46,110 bases of DNA. Source: Hyphomicrobiales bacterium. Its GTDB lineage: Bacteria; Pseudomonadota; Alphaproteobacteria; Rhizobiales; Rhizobiaceae. The notes beneath the pieces are model-generated. The model was given only the letters and a program-made list of their open reading frames with translations, had not been told where the DNA came from and made no database searches. The translations under genes were made by a program, and so were the position numbers. The stretch's first letter is position 1. Each line of letters opens with the position of its first letter. This document shows positions 7,574-16,153 of this stretch, one piece after another. Location: the NCBI GenBank assembly GCA_900470965.1, contig UCCS01000116.1, forward strand, positions 1 through 46,110, given 5' to 3'.

Positions 7574-8004
7574 TTGCAATTGAGCGGAACGATTCAAGGC
7601 AGGCAGTTGCAGCGCCTCGCAGCCCTATTCCTGATCATCATTTCGGGCCTGCTGCTCAGGCGCTTCGGCTACTCCGTCGATCTGCCCTTCGTCGTCGTCA
7701 AATATGGTGGTTCGCTGCTTTGGGGATCGATGGTGTATTTCCTGCTGGCATTTGCTGTTGGAGGCCTTAGTACAAGAATTCGGCCTGCAGGAATTGCCAC
7801 CATCGCACTCGCTGTCGCCATATGCGTCGAGCTCTTCCGGCTCTACCACATCCCCGGCTCGATGCCTTCAGATTGACGACCGCAGGCGCCTTGCTGCTAG
7901 GGCGGGTATTCTCGCTCTGGAATATTGTCGCATACGCTTTCGGAATAGCGGCCGCTTATGCGCTTGATCCGGCGCGTAGGCAATCATCGCCTTCGAGGCC
8001 CTAA
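7574..8004 (+). pseudogene. DUF2809-like membrane protein gene with a frameshift
   Basis: Two overlapping frames together make one small membrane protein. The first frame (7574-7876) has two or three hydrophobic segments and ends FRLYHIPGSMPSD. The second frame carries on the family sequence as RLDAFRLTTAGALLLGRVFSLWNIVAYAFGIAAAYALD up to 8004. The switch falls near 7852-7856 in a CCCC run, consistent with loss of one base. The joined product resembles DUF2809 proteins (the LDAxRxTxxGxLxLG pattern near the C-terminus), whose function is unknown. The start is uncertain because only TTG codons are available in frame. It could be a true pseudogene or a sequencing error in a homopolymer. Confidence 0.65.
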
Positions 8005-8011
8005 CGCGGCG

Positions 8012-8680
8012 TTACGAAGCCGATGAAGCCACGGCGCGGCCGCCACGTGCTCGTCCTTGCCCTTGCCCCTTCTTCCGGCTCCGCCCGATCGGCTTGTAGG
8101 AGCGATAGAGGATCAGCGCGATGATCAGGCCGACATAAATATACTGTTCGAGGTCGAGGATCTTCGTGGACAGTGCAAAGTGCAGCGCGGCACAGGCACC
8201 GATGATGTAGATGAGGCGATGCAACCAGATCCAGTTCTTGCCGAGGCGGCGGATCGAGAAATTATTGGATGTGACGGCGAGCGGCACCAGCATCGCCAGT
8301 GCGCCCATGCCGAACATGATGAAGGGGCGCTTCACCACATCGTTGATGACGGCCGCGATATCCAGCGCCTGATCGAGCACCATGTAGACGGTGAAATGCA
8401 TCAGCGCGTAGTAGAAGGTCAGAAGGCCGAGCGCGCGGCGATAACGCAGATAGTTCCAGCCAAGGAGATCGCGGGCAGGGGTGACGGCAAGCGTCAGGAT
8501 CAGGAAACGGATCGTCCAGATGCCGAGAAAGAGCTCGAATGTCTTCACCGGATCGGCACCGAGTTGATCTGTCGCGCCGAGATAGAAATACCAGGCGGCG
8601 GGCACGAGCCCGACGACATAGAGCAGCCAGACGGACGCCGGCTGCCAGCGCTTCGGAATGGCGAGCGAAAACGCCGTCAT
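8012..8680 (-). CDS. msrQ: Protein-methionine-sulfoxide reductase heme-binding subunit MsrQ
   Basis: This 222-residue inner-membrane protein is the heme b subunit that passes electrons from the quinone pool to MsrP for repair of oxidised methionine in periplasmic proteins. About six transmembrane helices are visible. The motif RRALGLLTFYYALMHFTVYM supplies a family histidine, and WIWLHRLIYIIGACAALHF supplies two more likely heme ligands. The start overlaps the msrP stop by one base (TGATG), so the pair is translationally coupled. The C-terminus is very basic (RSRKKGQGQGRARGGR). Confidence 0.93.
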   Translation of the reverse strand: MTAFSLAIPKRWQPASVWLLYVVGLVPAAWYFYLGATDQLGADPVKTFELFLGIWTIRFLILTLAVTPARDLLGWNYLRYRRALGLLTFYYALMHFTVYMVLDQALDIAAVINDVVKRPFIMFGMGALAMLVPLAVTSNNFSIRRLGKNWIWLHRLIYIIGACAALHFALSTKILDLEQYIYVGLIIALILYRSYKPIGRSRKKGQGQGRARGGRAVASSAS

Positions 8681-9627
8681 CAGAAATTGACCCTCAGATC
8701 CATGCCGTCATAAAGGCTGGCAACTTGGTCGGCATAGCCGTTGAAGGGCAGGGTGGGGTGGCGGTTGGCGCCGAAGAAACCGCTTTCGCCGATGCGCCGC
8801 TCGGTCGCCTGGCTCCAGCGCGGATGGTCGACTGCAGGATTGACGTTGGCATAAAAGCCGTATTCCTGCGGGTTTGTCACCTGCCAGGTATTCTTCGGCT
8901 GCTGATCGGTGAGCGTTATGCGCACGATCGACTTGATGCCCTTGAAACCATACTTCCATGGCACGACGAGGCGCACCGGCGCGCCATTCTGGTTCGGCAG
9001 CGTTTCGCCATAGAGCCCGACGGCGAGCAGCGTCAGCGGGTGGCGTGCCTCGTCCATGCGCAGGCCCTCGACATAGGGCCAGTTCAGCGACTGGAAGAGG
9101 CCGGCCTGGCCGGGCATCTCTTCGGGGCGCACAACGGTCTCGAAGGCGACATATTTGGCGCTGCCCTGCGGCTCCACCTTGTCGAGAAGTGAAGCAAGCG
9201 GAAAGCCGTTCCACGGAATGACCATCGACCAGGCTTCCACGCAGCGCATGCGATAGACGCGCTCCTCGATCGGGAACTCCTTCATCAGCGCCTCGATATC
9301 GAAGGTGCCGGGCTTGTTGACCATGCCGTCGACCTTGATCGTCCAGGGCAGCGGCTTGAACTTGCCGGAAAGTGCTGCGGGATCACCCTTGTCGAGGCCG
9401 AATTCGTAGAAGTTATTGTAGGTGGTCACGTCCTTGATCGGCGTCAGCTTCTCATCGACCGTGTACTTGCTCTTGACGGTCGTCAGTGCTGCCGCACTCG
9501 CCTTGCCAGCGCCGTAGAGCGCGATCGCGCCAAACGTCGCAGCGCCGAGAAATTCCCGGCGCTTCAGGTAAATCTCGCGCGGCGTGATTTCCGAGGAGCG
9601 GATTTTGGGCGGACGATAGGCTGGCAT
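8680..9627 (-). CDS. msrP: Protein-methionine-sulfoxide reductase catalytic subunit MsrP (molybdopterin, Tat-exported)
   Basis: This 315-residue periplasmic molybdoenzyme (formerly YedY) reduces methionine sulfoxide in envelope proteins. The twin-arginine signal KRREFLGAA is at residues 22-30, followed by a hydrophobic stretch ending ASA. The molybdenum ligand is most likely Cys129 in RMRCVEAWSM, and the downstream GETLPNQNGAPVRLVVPWKYGFKGIK block is a sulfite oxidase-fold signature. GGAGGAA precedes the ATG well. It is the first gene of the msrPQ operon, divergent from ilvD. Confidence 0.95.
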   Translation of the reverse strand: MPAYRPPKIRSSEITPREIYLKRREFLGAATFGAIALYGAGKASAAALTTVKSKYTVDEKLTPIKDVTTYNNFYEFGLDKGDPAALSGKFKPLPWTIKVDGMVNKPGTFDIEALMKEFPIEERVYRMRCVEAWSMVIPWNGFPLASLLDKVEPQGSAKYVAFETVVRPEEMPGQAGLFQSLNWPYVEGLRMDEARHPLTLLAVGLYGETLPNQNGAPVRLVVPWKYGFKGIKSIVRITLTDQQPKNTWQVTNPQEYGFYANVNPAVDHPRWSQATERRIGESGFFGANRHPTLPFNGYADQVASLYDGMDLRVNF

Positions 9628-9948
9628 ATCGAATTCCTCCTGGGCGGGGCGGCCCGTGTGAATCTTTAGACGCAGATAGCGCGCTTTGGGTCAGTGTGTA
9701 TGCCTTGAATCTTAGAGACGAAAAGCCAATTTTTTGTGTTCGCCCGTGATGGAATAGACCGTAACAAATGTGCCCTAGTATCCGTATATGCCTGATGGTG
9801 CCGCCCGTACCGCTTTGGGCATTCCCGGTAGTGACAGCTTGGGCCGATTGGATTAGGACAATTCCAAAGAGCAGCGACTGCCCGGCCTTCGCAAATCCTT
9901 TGCCGCCCCGCATCGCCAGACAATTCCTGGATATTGAGGAAGACACCG
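9628..9948. other. Intergenic region between divergent msrPQ and ilvD
   Basis: This 321-base gap separates two divergent transcription units, so it should hold both promoters. I see the msrP ribosome binding site (GGAGGAATT) at the left edge and the ilvD one (TGAGGAAG at 9935-9942) at the right edge. No clear operator, riboswitch or leader-peptide attenuator was recognised, and the short open frames across it show no coding character. Confidence 0.5.
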
Positions 9949-11787
9949 ATGCCAGCTTATCGTTCCAGAACCACGACCCACGGCCGCAACATGGCGGGCG
10001 CGCGCGGCCTTTGGCGCGCCACGGGCATGAAGGATTCGGATTTCGGCAAGCCGATCATCGCTGTAGTGAACTCCTTCACGCAATTCGTCCCCGGCCACGT
10101 TCACCTCAAGGATCTCGGCCAGCTTGTCGCCCGCGAAATCGAAGCGGCGGGCGGCGTTGCCAAGGAATTCAACACGATCGCCGTTGATGATGGTATCGCC
10201 ATGGGTCATGACGGCATGCTCTATTCGCTGCCCTCGCGCGAGCTGATCGCCGATAGCGTCGAATACATGGTCAATGCCCACTGCGCCGACGCCATGGTCT
10301 GCATTTCCAATTGCGACAAGATCACCCCCGGCATGCTGATGGCCTCGCTGCGCCTCAACATACCCACAGTCTTCGTATCCGGCGGCCCGATGGAGGCTGG
10401 CAAGGTCGTCCTGCATGGCAAGACCCATGCGCTCGACCTCGTCGATGCCATGGTCGCTGCTGCCGACGACAAGATCTCCGATGAAGACGTCAAGATCATC
10501 GAGCGTTCGGCCTGTCCGACCTGCGGTTCATGCTCCGGTATGTTTACCGCAAACTCCATGAACTGCCTGACGGAAGCACTGGGCCTGTCGCTGCCCGGCA
10601 ACGGCTCGACGCTTGCAACGCACGCCGACCGCAAGCGGCTCTTCGTTGAGGCCGGCCACCTGATCGTCGATCTCGCTCGCCGTTATTACGAGCAGGAGGA
10701 TGAGAAGACCCTGCCGCGCGTGATTGCCTCGAAGCAGGCTTTCGAGAATGCCATGGCGCTTGATATCGCCATGGGCGGCTCTACCAACACCGTTCTGCAC
10801 ATTCTGGCGGCTGCGCATGAAGGCGAGGTGGACTTCACCATGGCCGACATCGACGCGCTGTCGCGCCGCGTTCCCTGCCTTTCCAAGGTTGCGCCGGCCA
10901 AGTCCGACGTTCACATGGAAGACGTTCACCGCGCCGGCGGCATCATGTCGATCCTGGGCGAGCTCGATAAGGGTGGCCTCCTCAATCGCGACTGCCCTAC
11001 GGTTCATGCCGAGACGCTGGGCGATGCGATCGATCGCTGGGACATTACCCGCACCAACAGCGAGACCGTCCGCAAATTCTATCGCGCGGCTCCCGGCGGC
11101 ATCCCGACACAGGTCGCTTTCAGCCAGGAGGCCCGTTGGGACGATCTCGATACCGACCGCGTCGGCGGCGTCATTCGCTCGGTCGAGCATCCTTTCTCCA
11201 AGGATGGCGGCCTTGCAGTTCTCAAGGGCAATCTGGCGGTCGACGGCTGCATCGTGAAGACGGCCGGCGTCGATGAATCGATCCTGAAGTTCTCCGGCCC
11301 GGCCAAGGTCTTCGAAAGCCAGGATGCCGCCGTCAAGGGCATTCTCGGCAACGAGGTCGTTGCCGGTGATGTCGTTGTCATCCGCTACGAAGGTCCGAAG
11401 GGCGGCCCCGGCATGCAGGAAATGCTCTATCCGACGAGCTACCTGAAGTCGAAGGGTCTCGGCAAAGCCTGCGCGCTGATCACCGACGGCCGCTTCTCCG
11501 GCGGCACCTCCGGTCTCTCTATCGGCCACGCTTCACCGGAAGCTGCTAACGGTGGCGTCATCGGTCTCGTGCGCCAGGGCGACATGATCGACATCGATAT
11601 CCCGAACCGGACGATCAGCCTGCGTGTCAGCGATGCGGAACTTGCCACCCGCCGCGCCGAGCAGGATCAGAAGGGCTGGCATCCGGCCGAGCCGCGCAAG
11701 CGCAACGTCTCGACCGCGCTCAAGGCCTATGCGGCCTTCGCAACCAGCGCTGATCGCGGCGCTGTACGTGATCTGAACGCGCGATAA
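9949..11787 (+). CDS. ilvD: Dihydroxy-acid dehydratase
   Basis: This 612-residue Fe-S dehydratase carries out the third step of branched-chain amino acid synthesis, 2,3-dihydroxy-isovalerate to 2-ketoisovalerate and the isoleucine equivalent. Iron-sulfur cluster cysteines appear as Cys122 in SNCDKITPGM and in CPTCGSCSGMFTANS (residues 189-195). The C-terminal GRFSGGTSGLSIGHASPEAANGG block is diagnostic. The ATG at 9949 is chosen for the MPAYRSRTTTHGRNMAGARGL start and the preceding TGAGGAAG; an in-frame TTG at 9934 is less likely. It is monocistronic and ends in a strong terminator. Confidence 0.98.
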   Translation: MPAYRSRTTTHGRNMAGARGLWRATGMKDSDFGKPIIAVVNSFTQFVPGHVHLKDLGQLVAREIEAAGGVAKEFNTIAVDDGIAMGHDGMLYSLPSRELIADSVEYMVNAHCADAMVCISNCDKITPGMLMASLRLNIPTVFVSGGPMEAGKVVLHGKTHALDLVDAMVAAADDKISDEDVKIIERSACPTCGSCSGMFTANSMNCLTEALGLSLPGNGSTLATHADRKRLFVEAGHLIVDLARRYYEQEDEKTLPRVIASKQAFENAMALDIAMGGSTNTVLHILAAAHEGEVDFTMADIDALSRRVPCLSKVAPAKSDVHMEDVHRAGGIMSILGELDKGGLLNRDCPTVHAETLGDAIDRWDITRTNSETVRKFYRAAPGGIPTQVAFSQEARWDDLDTDRVGGVIRSVEHPFSKDGGLAVLKGNLAVDGCIVKTAGVDESILKFSGPAKVFESQDAAVKGILGNEVVAGDVVVIRYEGPKGGPGMQEMLYPTSYLKSKGLGKACALITDGRFSGGTSGLSIGHASPEAANGGVIGLVRQGDMIDIDIPNRTISLRVSDAELATRRAEQDQKGWHPAEPRKRNVSTALKAYAAFATSADRGAVRDLNAR

Positions 11788-11811
11788 GCCGATTTATTGT
11801 GGATTAGGTAG

Positions 11812-11845
11812 AGCCCCTGATTGCAAATCAGGGGCTTTTTCTTTT
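11812..11845 (+). terminator. Rho-independent terminator of ilvD
   Basis: A perfect 11-bp stem, AGCCCCTGATT with AATCAGGGGCT, closes a 3-nt loop and is followed by TTTTCTTTTT. It lies 24 bases after the ilvD stop. Confidence 0.93.
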
Positions 11846-12250
11846 TCACAGATGTCGTGTCTCTGCCGGTACGGTCCACCAGCTGTTATTCCTGCCATCG
11901 AAATACTGCACCGGCGCCTCGGCAAGCTCGGCGGGATCGAGATCGTCAAGGCAGGCGAGATTGATCGAGACATAAGCGCCGCCCATTGCCTCGATGTAAC
12001 CGTCGCCATATGCAGGTACCCCACAATTGGCGCAGAAGCGATGATGGCCCGAAAAGGTTCCGAACTGATAATCGCTGATGCCTGTTTCCTCGCACAACAG
12101 GCGGAAATCCTCTGGCTTGATGTTCGTGCCCCAGTAGCGGAGCTTCCAGCAGATCGAGCAATTGCACTTTCCCGTCCCGGCCTGAATGTCGATATCGGCC
12201 TCGTAGCGGATCCGGCCGCAATGGCAGCTTCCGTGATAGGTCTTCTTCAT
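11846..12250 (-). CDS. GFA family (glutathione-dependent formaldehyde-activating/CENP-V fold) protein
   Basis: This 134-residue protein has the zinc-binding cysteine pattern of the GFA/CENP-V fold: SCHCG (Cys9, Cys11), CNCSIC (Cys29, Cys31, Cys34) and FCANCG (Cys73, Cys76). The true glutathione-formaldehyde activity is proven for few members, so the substrate is open. The ATG at 12250 was chosen because GGAGGAG lies just upstream and the family begins KTYHGSCHCG; residues that could be read further upstream are artefacts. It is divergent from a marR gene with shared operators and is probably controlled by it. Its stop codon directly follows the ilvD terminator. Confidence 0.9.
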   Translation of the reverse strand: MKKTYHGSCHCGRIRYEADIDIQAGTGKCNCSICWKLRYWGTNIKPEDFRLLCEETGISDYQFGTFSGHHRFCANCGVPAYGDGYIEAMGGAYVSINLACLDDLDPAELAEAPVQYFDGRNNSWWTVPAETRHL

Positions 12251-12279
12251 ATGCTCCTCCTTGCGAGTTGCTGCATCAT

Positions 12280-12297
12280 ATGACAACATATTGTCAT
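12280..12297. promoter_or_regulatory. Operator 1 of the GFA-marR intergenic region
   Basis: ATGACAACATATTGTCAT is an 18-bp near-palindrome with 7-bp arms (ATGACAA/TTGTCAT). It lies 30 bases before the GFA gene. Its reverse complement recurs at operator 2. Both are typical in size and symmetry for MarR-family dimer sites. Confidence 0.8.
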
Positions 12298-12306
12298 TAT
12301 TAACAT

Positions 12307-12324
12307 ATGACAATATGTTGTCAA
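12307..12324. promoter_or_regulatory. Operator 2 of the GFA-marR intergenic region
   Basis: ATGACAATATGTTGTCAA is the reverse complement of operator 1 apart from the last base. The two dyad centres are 27 bp apart. It ends one base before the marR ATG, so the site overlaps the position where a ribosome binding site would be, which implies a leaderless or poorly translated regulator mRNA and tight autoregulation. Confidence 0.8.
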
Positions 12325-12325
12325 G

Positions 12326-12787
12326 ATGACGAGAAAACGTACGCCTGATGGCGATGCCTTTGCCGCCCTCTCCATCGCCGTGATCCGCCTTTCCGCCCAC
12401 TTGCAGGCTGAAGGCGACGCGCTTGCCAAACCTGCCGGGCAGACCAGCGCGCGCTGGCAGGTGCTTGCTGCTGCCGACCACGCGCCGATGTCGGTTGCCG
12501 ATACGGCGCGTGCGCTCGGTCTTGCCCGCCAGGGCGTGCAGCGGATCGCCGATCTTCTTGAAGGAGAGGGGCTGATTACCTACCGGGCCAACCCGGTCCA
12601 CCAGCGTGCCAAGCTGATGGAACTGACCGAGGCGGGGAGGAGGGCGCTCGCCGACATCTCCGGCCGACAGGCTGTCTGGGCAGACGAACATGGCGCTACC
12701 TATGGCGAGGAACGTCTGCGCCAGGCCGCAAGCCTCATCAACGAGATGATTGCCGATTTCCAGGGCGGCCGGGGAGATCAAGACTGA
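12326..12787 (+). CDS. MarR family transcriptional regulator
   Basis: This 153-residue winged-helix regulator has the recognition-helix region PMSVADTARALGLARQGVQRIADLLEGEGLI (residues about 52-82), followed by the wing RANPVHQRAKLMELTEAGR. These are classic MarR features; such proteins act as dimers on palindromes and usually respond to small ligands. No Shine-Dalgarno sequence is possible before the ATG because operator 2 fills that space; no better in-frame start is seen downstream. It is divergent from the GFA gene, which is the likely target, with autoregulation also expected. The ligand is unknown. Confidence 0.9.
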   Translation: MTRKRTPDGDAFAALSIAVIRLSAHLQAEGDALAKPAGQTSARWQVLAAADHAPMSVADTARALGLARQGVQRIADLLEGEGLITYRANPVHQRAKLMELTEAGRRALADISGRQAVWADEHGATYGEERLRQAASLINEMIADFQGGRGDQD

Positions 12788-12791
12788 ACCC

Positions 12792-13142
12792 TTAGAGGGG
12801 CCGATTGATGTTCTTGTAGGTCTCGCCGAGCTGCTTCAACCGTTCCTGATAGGCAGCACCAATGCAGGCAGCATCCGCGCCACAGGCCTGCCGCTTCTTC
12901 AGCCACGCGGTCTGCTCGTCCTGCAGCGTACCGCGCGCGCCCATGGCCAGCAGTCCCGACAGCAGCTCGAAGGTCGTCACCATCTTCACATCAGCGTCGT
13001 TGAGCGACCGGTTCTCACAGATCACCTTCTCATCTGGCTGCAGCTCCTTTGCATCGCAGTTGAAGCTCGCTGCCTGCGCGCCTTGTGGTGCAAACGTGAG
13101 AAGCGTGGCGCAGGCTACTGCTAATAGGATGGTGGTCTTCAT
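12792..13142 (-). CDS. Secreted lysozyme inhibitor LprI-like protein
   Basis: This 116-residue protein has a clear signal peptide, MKTTILLAVACATLLTFAPQ ending at AQA (about residue 22). The mature part begins SFNC and contains four cysteines, with the pattern C...VICENRSLNDADVKM...LKKRQACGADAACI...Y..RL. This matches the LprI N-terminal/DUF1311 family, some members of which inhibit lysozyme. Function in this organism is inferred only from that. AGGAGA precedes the ATG at 13142; an apparent extension upstream lacks coding character. It is convergent with marR, leaving only four bases between the stops. Confidence 0.8.
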   Translation of the reverse strand: MKTTILLAVACATLLTFAPQGAQAASFNCDAKELQPDEKVICENRSLNDADVKMVTTFELLSGLLAMGARGTLQDEQTAWLKKRQACGADAACIGAAYQERLKQLGETYKNINRPL

Positions 13143-13298
13143 GGTCTCTCCTGCTGCAAGGACACTCTGTTTCGGTCTAACGGCAAAGATGATGCAGGTC
13201 CGTTTTATGGCAAGGATCAAACCCGTCCGCCGGCTTTGAGGACGTTGTCCCTGCACGGTGACTATGTCCTGCTTTTGAGCTTAGATATCAGTAACCTG

Positions 13299-13327
13299 CT
13301 TGATTTTCCTGATTCAAATTCCCAAAT
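13299..13327 (+). promoter_or_regulatory. Possible heat-shock type promoter of the DegP gene
   Basis: CTTGAT, 16 bases, then CCCAAAT lies about 95 bases before the protease start. This is loosely similar to RpoH promoters (CTTGAA and CCNNATNT) and would suit a stress protease, but the -10 half is a poor match. Confidence 0.2.
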
Positions 13328-13421
13328 CCGCGATGCCTCGATCTTCCATGCTTCCGCCCTCTTTCCTTTCTAGCGTCGGGCGCTACAACATTTTTCTTGA
13401 GAGCATTTCAAAAGGATTCCC

Positions 13422-14822
13422 ATGCAAGGCCTGTTTAAACACGCCTCCGTTTCTCTTCTGGCATTGACGCTCCTGCTGCCGGCGGTCGCCGAAGCGCAGA
13501 CCAAGACCGTGCCGGAAAGCCAGATGCAGATGCAGCTTTCCTTCGCGCCGCTGGTCAAACAGACCTCGGGAGCTGTCGTGAATGTCTATGCCGAAAAGAC
13601 CGTCCAGCGTCAGTCGCCCTTTGCCGGTGACCCCTTCTTCGAACAGTTCTTCGGCCAACAGATGCCGAACCGTTCCGAGAAGCAGTCTTCGCTTGGCTCC
13701 GGCGTCATCGTCGAAGCGAACGGCACCGTGGTGACCAACAATCACGTCATCGAAGGCGCCGATGACATCAAGGTGGCGCTGTCGGATGGCCGCGAATTCC
13801 CCTGCAAGGTCGTCCTGCGTGACGATCGGGTCGACCTCGCTGTCCTGAAGATCGACACCAAGGCTGAATTTCCGACGTTGCCGATCGGCAATTCCGATGC
13901 TGTCGAAGTGGGCGATCTGGTGCTGGCGATTGGCAATCCCTTCGGCGTCGGCCAGACCGTCACCAGCGGCATCGTTTCGGCGCTTGCCCGCAATCAGGTG
14001 GTCAAGAACGAGTTCGGCTTTTTCATCCAGACGGATGCCTCGATCAATCCCGGCAATTCCGGCGGCGCGCTGATGAACATGAAGGGTGAGCTGATTGGCA
14101 TCAACACGGCGATCTTCTCGCGTGGCGGTGGCTCGAACGGTATCGGCTTTGCCATTCCTGCCAATCTCGTCAAGGTCTTCCTGACCTCGGCCGATTCCGG
14201 CGTCAAATCCTTCGAGCGGCCCTATATCGGTGCGAGCTTCGATCCGGTGACCTCTGAGGTTGCCGATGCACTCGGCCTCGACAAGGCGCGCGGTGCGCTG
14301 ATCGCCAAGGTCACGGCGGATAGCCCGGCAGCCAAGGCCGGCCTCAAGGCGGGCGAGGTCATCACCGCCGTCGATGGCGTCTCCGTGGAACATCCGGATG
14401 CGCTTCTCTATCGATTGACGACGGCCGGCCTCGGCAGGTCGGTCAACCTGACGGTCATGGAGAACGGGCGCGAGCAGCAGATAACGCTTGCCCTTGCCCG
14501 CGCGCCGGAAACCCAGCCCCGTGATCAGCGTACGATCGGCGGACGCACGCCCTTTACCGGTGCGGTCGTGGAAAACCTTTCGCCACGTGTCGCAGATGAG
14601 TTGAGGATGCCGCTCGATTCGACGGGTGTGGTTATCTCCGATGTCGAGGGCGGGTCTCCTGCTTCCCGGCTCGGCTTCGAGCCGAAGGATATCATCGTTT
14701 CCATCAATGGGGCCGAAGTGAAAACCAGCCGTGACCTGCAGGAGATCGCTGATTCCGATCCCAGCCTCTGGCGGGTCGAGATCGAACGCGATGGCCAGCG
14801 CATCAGGCAGTTCTTCCGATGA
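13422..14822 (+). CDS. degP: DegP/HtrA (Do) family periplasmic serine endopeptidase
   Basis: This 466-residue envelope quality-control protease has a signal peptide to about residue 25 (ending AEA). The trypsin-like domain contains His108 in VVTNNHVIEG, Asp138 in RVDLAVLKI and Ser213 in NPGNSGGAL, a complete catalytic triad. Two PDZ domains follow (about 258-350 and 370-460), including RGALIAKVTADSPAAKAGLKAGEVI and GVVISDVEGGSPASRLGF. AAAGGA precedes the ATG. Its stop overlaps the rarA start (ATGA), so the two are translationally coupled. Several Do paralogues usually exist in rhizobia, so the exact degP/degQ name is not certain. Confidence 0.94.
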   Translation: MQGLFKHASVSLLALTLLLPAVAEAQTKTVPESQMQMQLSFAPLVKQTSGAVVNVYAEKTVQRQSPFAGDPFFEQFFGQQMPNRSEKQSSLGSGVIVEANGTVVTNNHVIEGADDIKVALSDGREFPCKVVLRDDRVDLAVLKIDTKAEFPTLPIGNSDAVEVGDLVLAIGNPFGVGQTVTSGIVSALARNQVVKNEFGFFIQTDASINPGNSGGALMNMKGELIGINTAIFSRGGGSNGIGFAIPANLVKVFLTSADSGVKSFERPYIGASFDPVTSEVADALGLDKARGALIAKVTADSPAAKAGLKAGEVITAVDGVSVEHPDALLYRLTTAGLGRSVNLTVMENGREQQITLALARAPETQPRDQRTIGGRTPFTGAVVENLSPRVADELRMPLDSTGVVISDVEGGSPASRLGFEPKDIIVSINGAEVKTSRDLQEIADSDPSLWRVEIERDGQRIRQFFR

Positions 14823-16135
14823 GTGACGATCTCTTCGCCCCGCGTGTTCCGGAAGAGGTCGCCAGCCGGCGGCCGCTTGCCGATCGCCTGCGGCCGAAGA
14901 CACTTGGCGAAGTCACCGGTCAGGAACATCTGACCGGTGAGGATGGCGTTCTGCGCCGGATGATCGAGAGCGGCTCTCTTGGCTCCATGATCTTCTGGGG
15001 GCCGCCCGGAACCGGTAAGACGACGGTCGCGCGGCTGCTGTCGGGCGAGGCGGGTCTGGCATTCGAACAGATCTCGGCGATCTTCTCTGGCGTTGCCGAT
15101 CTCAAGAAGGTGTTCGAGGCCGCCCGAATGCGCCGCATGGATGGCCGCCAGACGCTACTCTTCGTCGACGAGATCCATCGCTTCAACCGCGCCCAGCAGG
15201 ACAGCTTCCTGCCGGTCATGGAGGACGGCACGGTCATCCTCGTCGGCGCGACGACGGAAAACCCGTCCTTCGAGCTCAACGCCGCTCTTCTGTCGCGCGC
15301 CCGGGTGCTGACCTTCAAGTCGCATGATGAAGAGAGCCTGGAGGAATTGCTGAAACGCGCCGAGACGGTCGAGGGCAGGCTACTGCCGCTGACCGAGGAC
15401 GCACGCGCCAGTCTGATCCGCATGGCTGATGGCGACGGGCGCGCGGTGCTGACGCTGGCTGAAGAAGTCTGGCGCGCCGCCCGCGAGGGCGAGACCTTCG
15501 ATACTGAAGGCCTGACGCGCATCGTCCAACGCCGGGCGCCGGTCTACGACAAGGCGCAGGACGGCCACTACAATCTGATCTCTGCGCTTCACAAGTCGGT
15601 CCGCGGGTCCGATCCCGATGCCGCCCTCTATTATCTTGCCCGCATGTTCGATGCCGGTGAGGATCCGCTCTATCTCGGCCGGCGGCTGGTGCGCATGGCG
15701 GTCGAGGATATAGGGCTTGCCGATCCGCAGGCGCTGGTCATCTGCAACGCCGCCAAGGATGCCTATGACTATCTCGGTTCGCCGGAAGGCGAGCTGGCGT
15801 TCGCGCAAGCCTGCGTCTATCTCGCGACCGCCCCGAAATCCAATGCCGTCTATACCGCCTTCAAGGCGGCGACGATCGCCGCCAAGCAAAATGGTTCGCT
15901 CCTGCCACCGAAGCATATCCTTAACGCGCCGACGAAGCTGATGAAGGGCGAGGGATATGGCGATGGCTACCGCTACGACCACGATGAGCCGGATGCCTTC
16001 TCAGGCCAGGATTATTTTCCGGAAAAGATGGGCCGCCAGACTTTTTACGATCCGCCGGAACGCGGTTTCGAACGCGAGATCCGCAAACGGCTGGACTGGT
16101 GGGCAAAACTTCGCAAGGAGCGCAATCCGCGCTGA
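14819..16135 (+). CDS. rarA: Replication-associated recombination protein A (RarA/MgsA AAA+ ATPase)
   Basis: This 438-residue AAA+ protein acts at stalled replication forks and interacts with SSB in characterised bacteria. The Walker A GPPGTGKTT is at residues 61-69 and Walker B LLFVDEIHRF at about 113-122, followed by sensor 1 GATTENPSFELN. The C-terminal half carries SALHKSVRGSDPDAALYYLARM and the KSNAVYTAFKAA segment typical of the MgsA tetramerisation domain. It is read by coupling from the upstream DegP gene through a 4-base overlap. Confidence 0.96.
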   Translation: MSDDLFAPRVPEEVASRRPLADRLRPKTLGEVTGQEHLTGEDGVLRRMIESGSLGSMIFWGPPGTGKTTVARLLSGEAGLAFEQISAIFSGVADLKKVFEAARMRRMDGRQTLLFVDEIHRFNRAQQDSFLPVMEDGTVILVGATTENPSFELNAALLSRARVLTFKSHDEESLEELLKRAETVEGRLLPLTEDARASLIRMADGDGRAVLTLAEEVWRAAREGETFDTEGLTRIVQRRAPVYDKAQDGHYNLISALHKSVRGSDPDAALYYLARMFDAGEDPLYLGRRLVRMAVEDIGLADPQALVICNAAKDAYDYLGSPEGELAFAQACVYLATAPKSNAVYTAFKAATIAAKQNGSLLPPKHILNAPTKLMKGEGYGDGYRYDHDEPDAFSGQDYFPEKMGRQTFYDPPERGFEREIRKRLDWWAKLRKERNPR

Positions 16136-16153
16136 GATCAGGCAGGGCTAATG

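Noticed and set aside
12250..12781. Longer version of the GFA protein (311 codons)
   Set aside because: The extra N-terminal part would run through both operators and the marR gene in antisense; the ATG at 12250 has a strong ribosome binding site.
13383..14903. 506-codon minus-strand frame opposite the DegP gene
   Set aside because: Antisense shadow; the plus-strand frame has a full catalytic triad, PDZ domains and a signal peptide.
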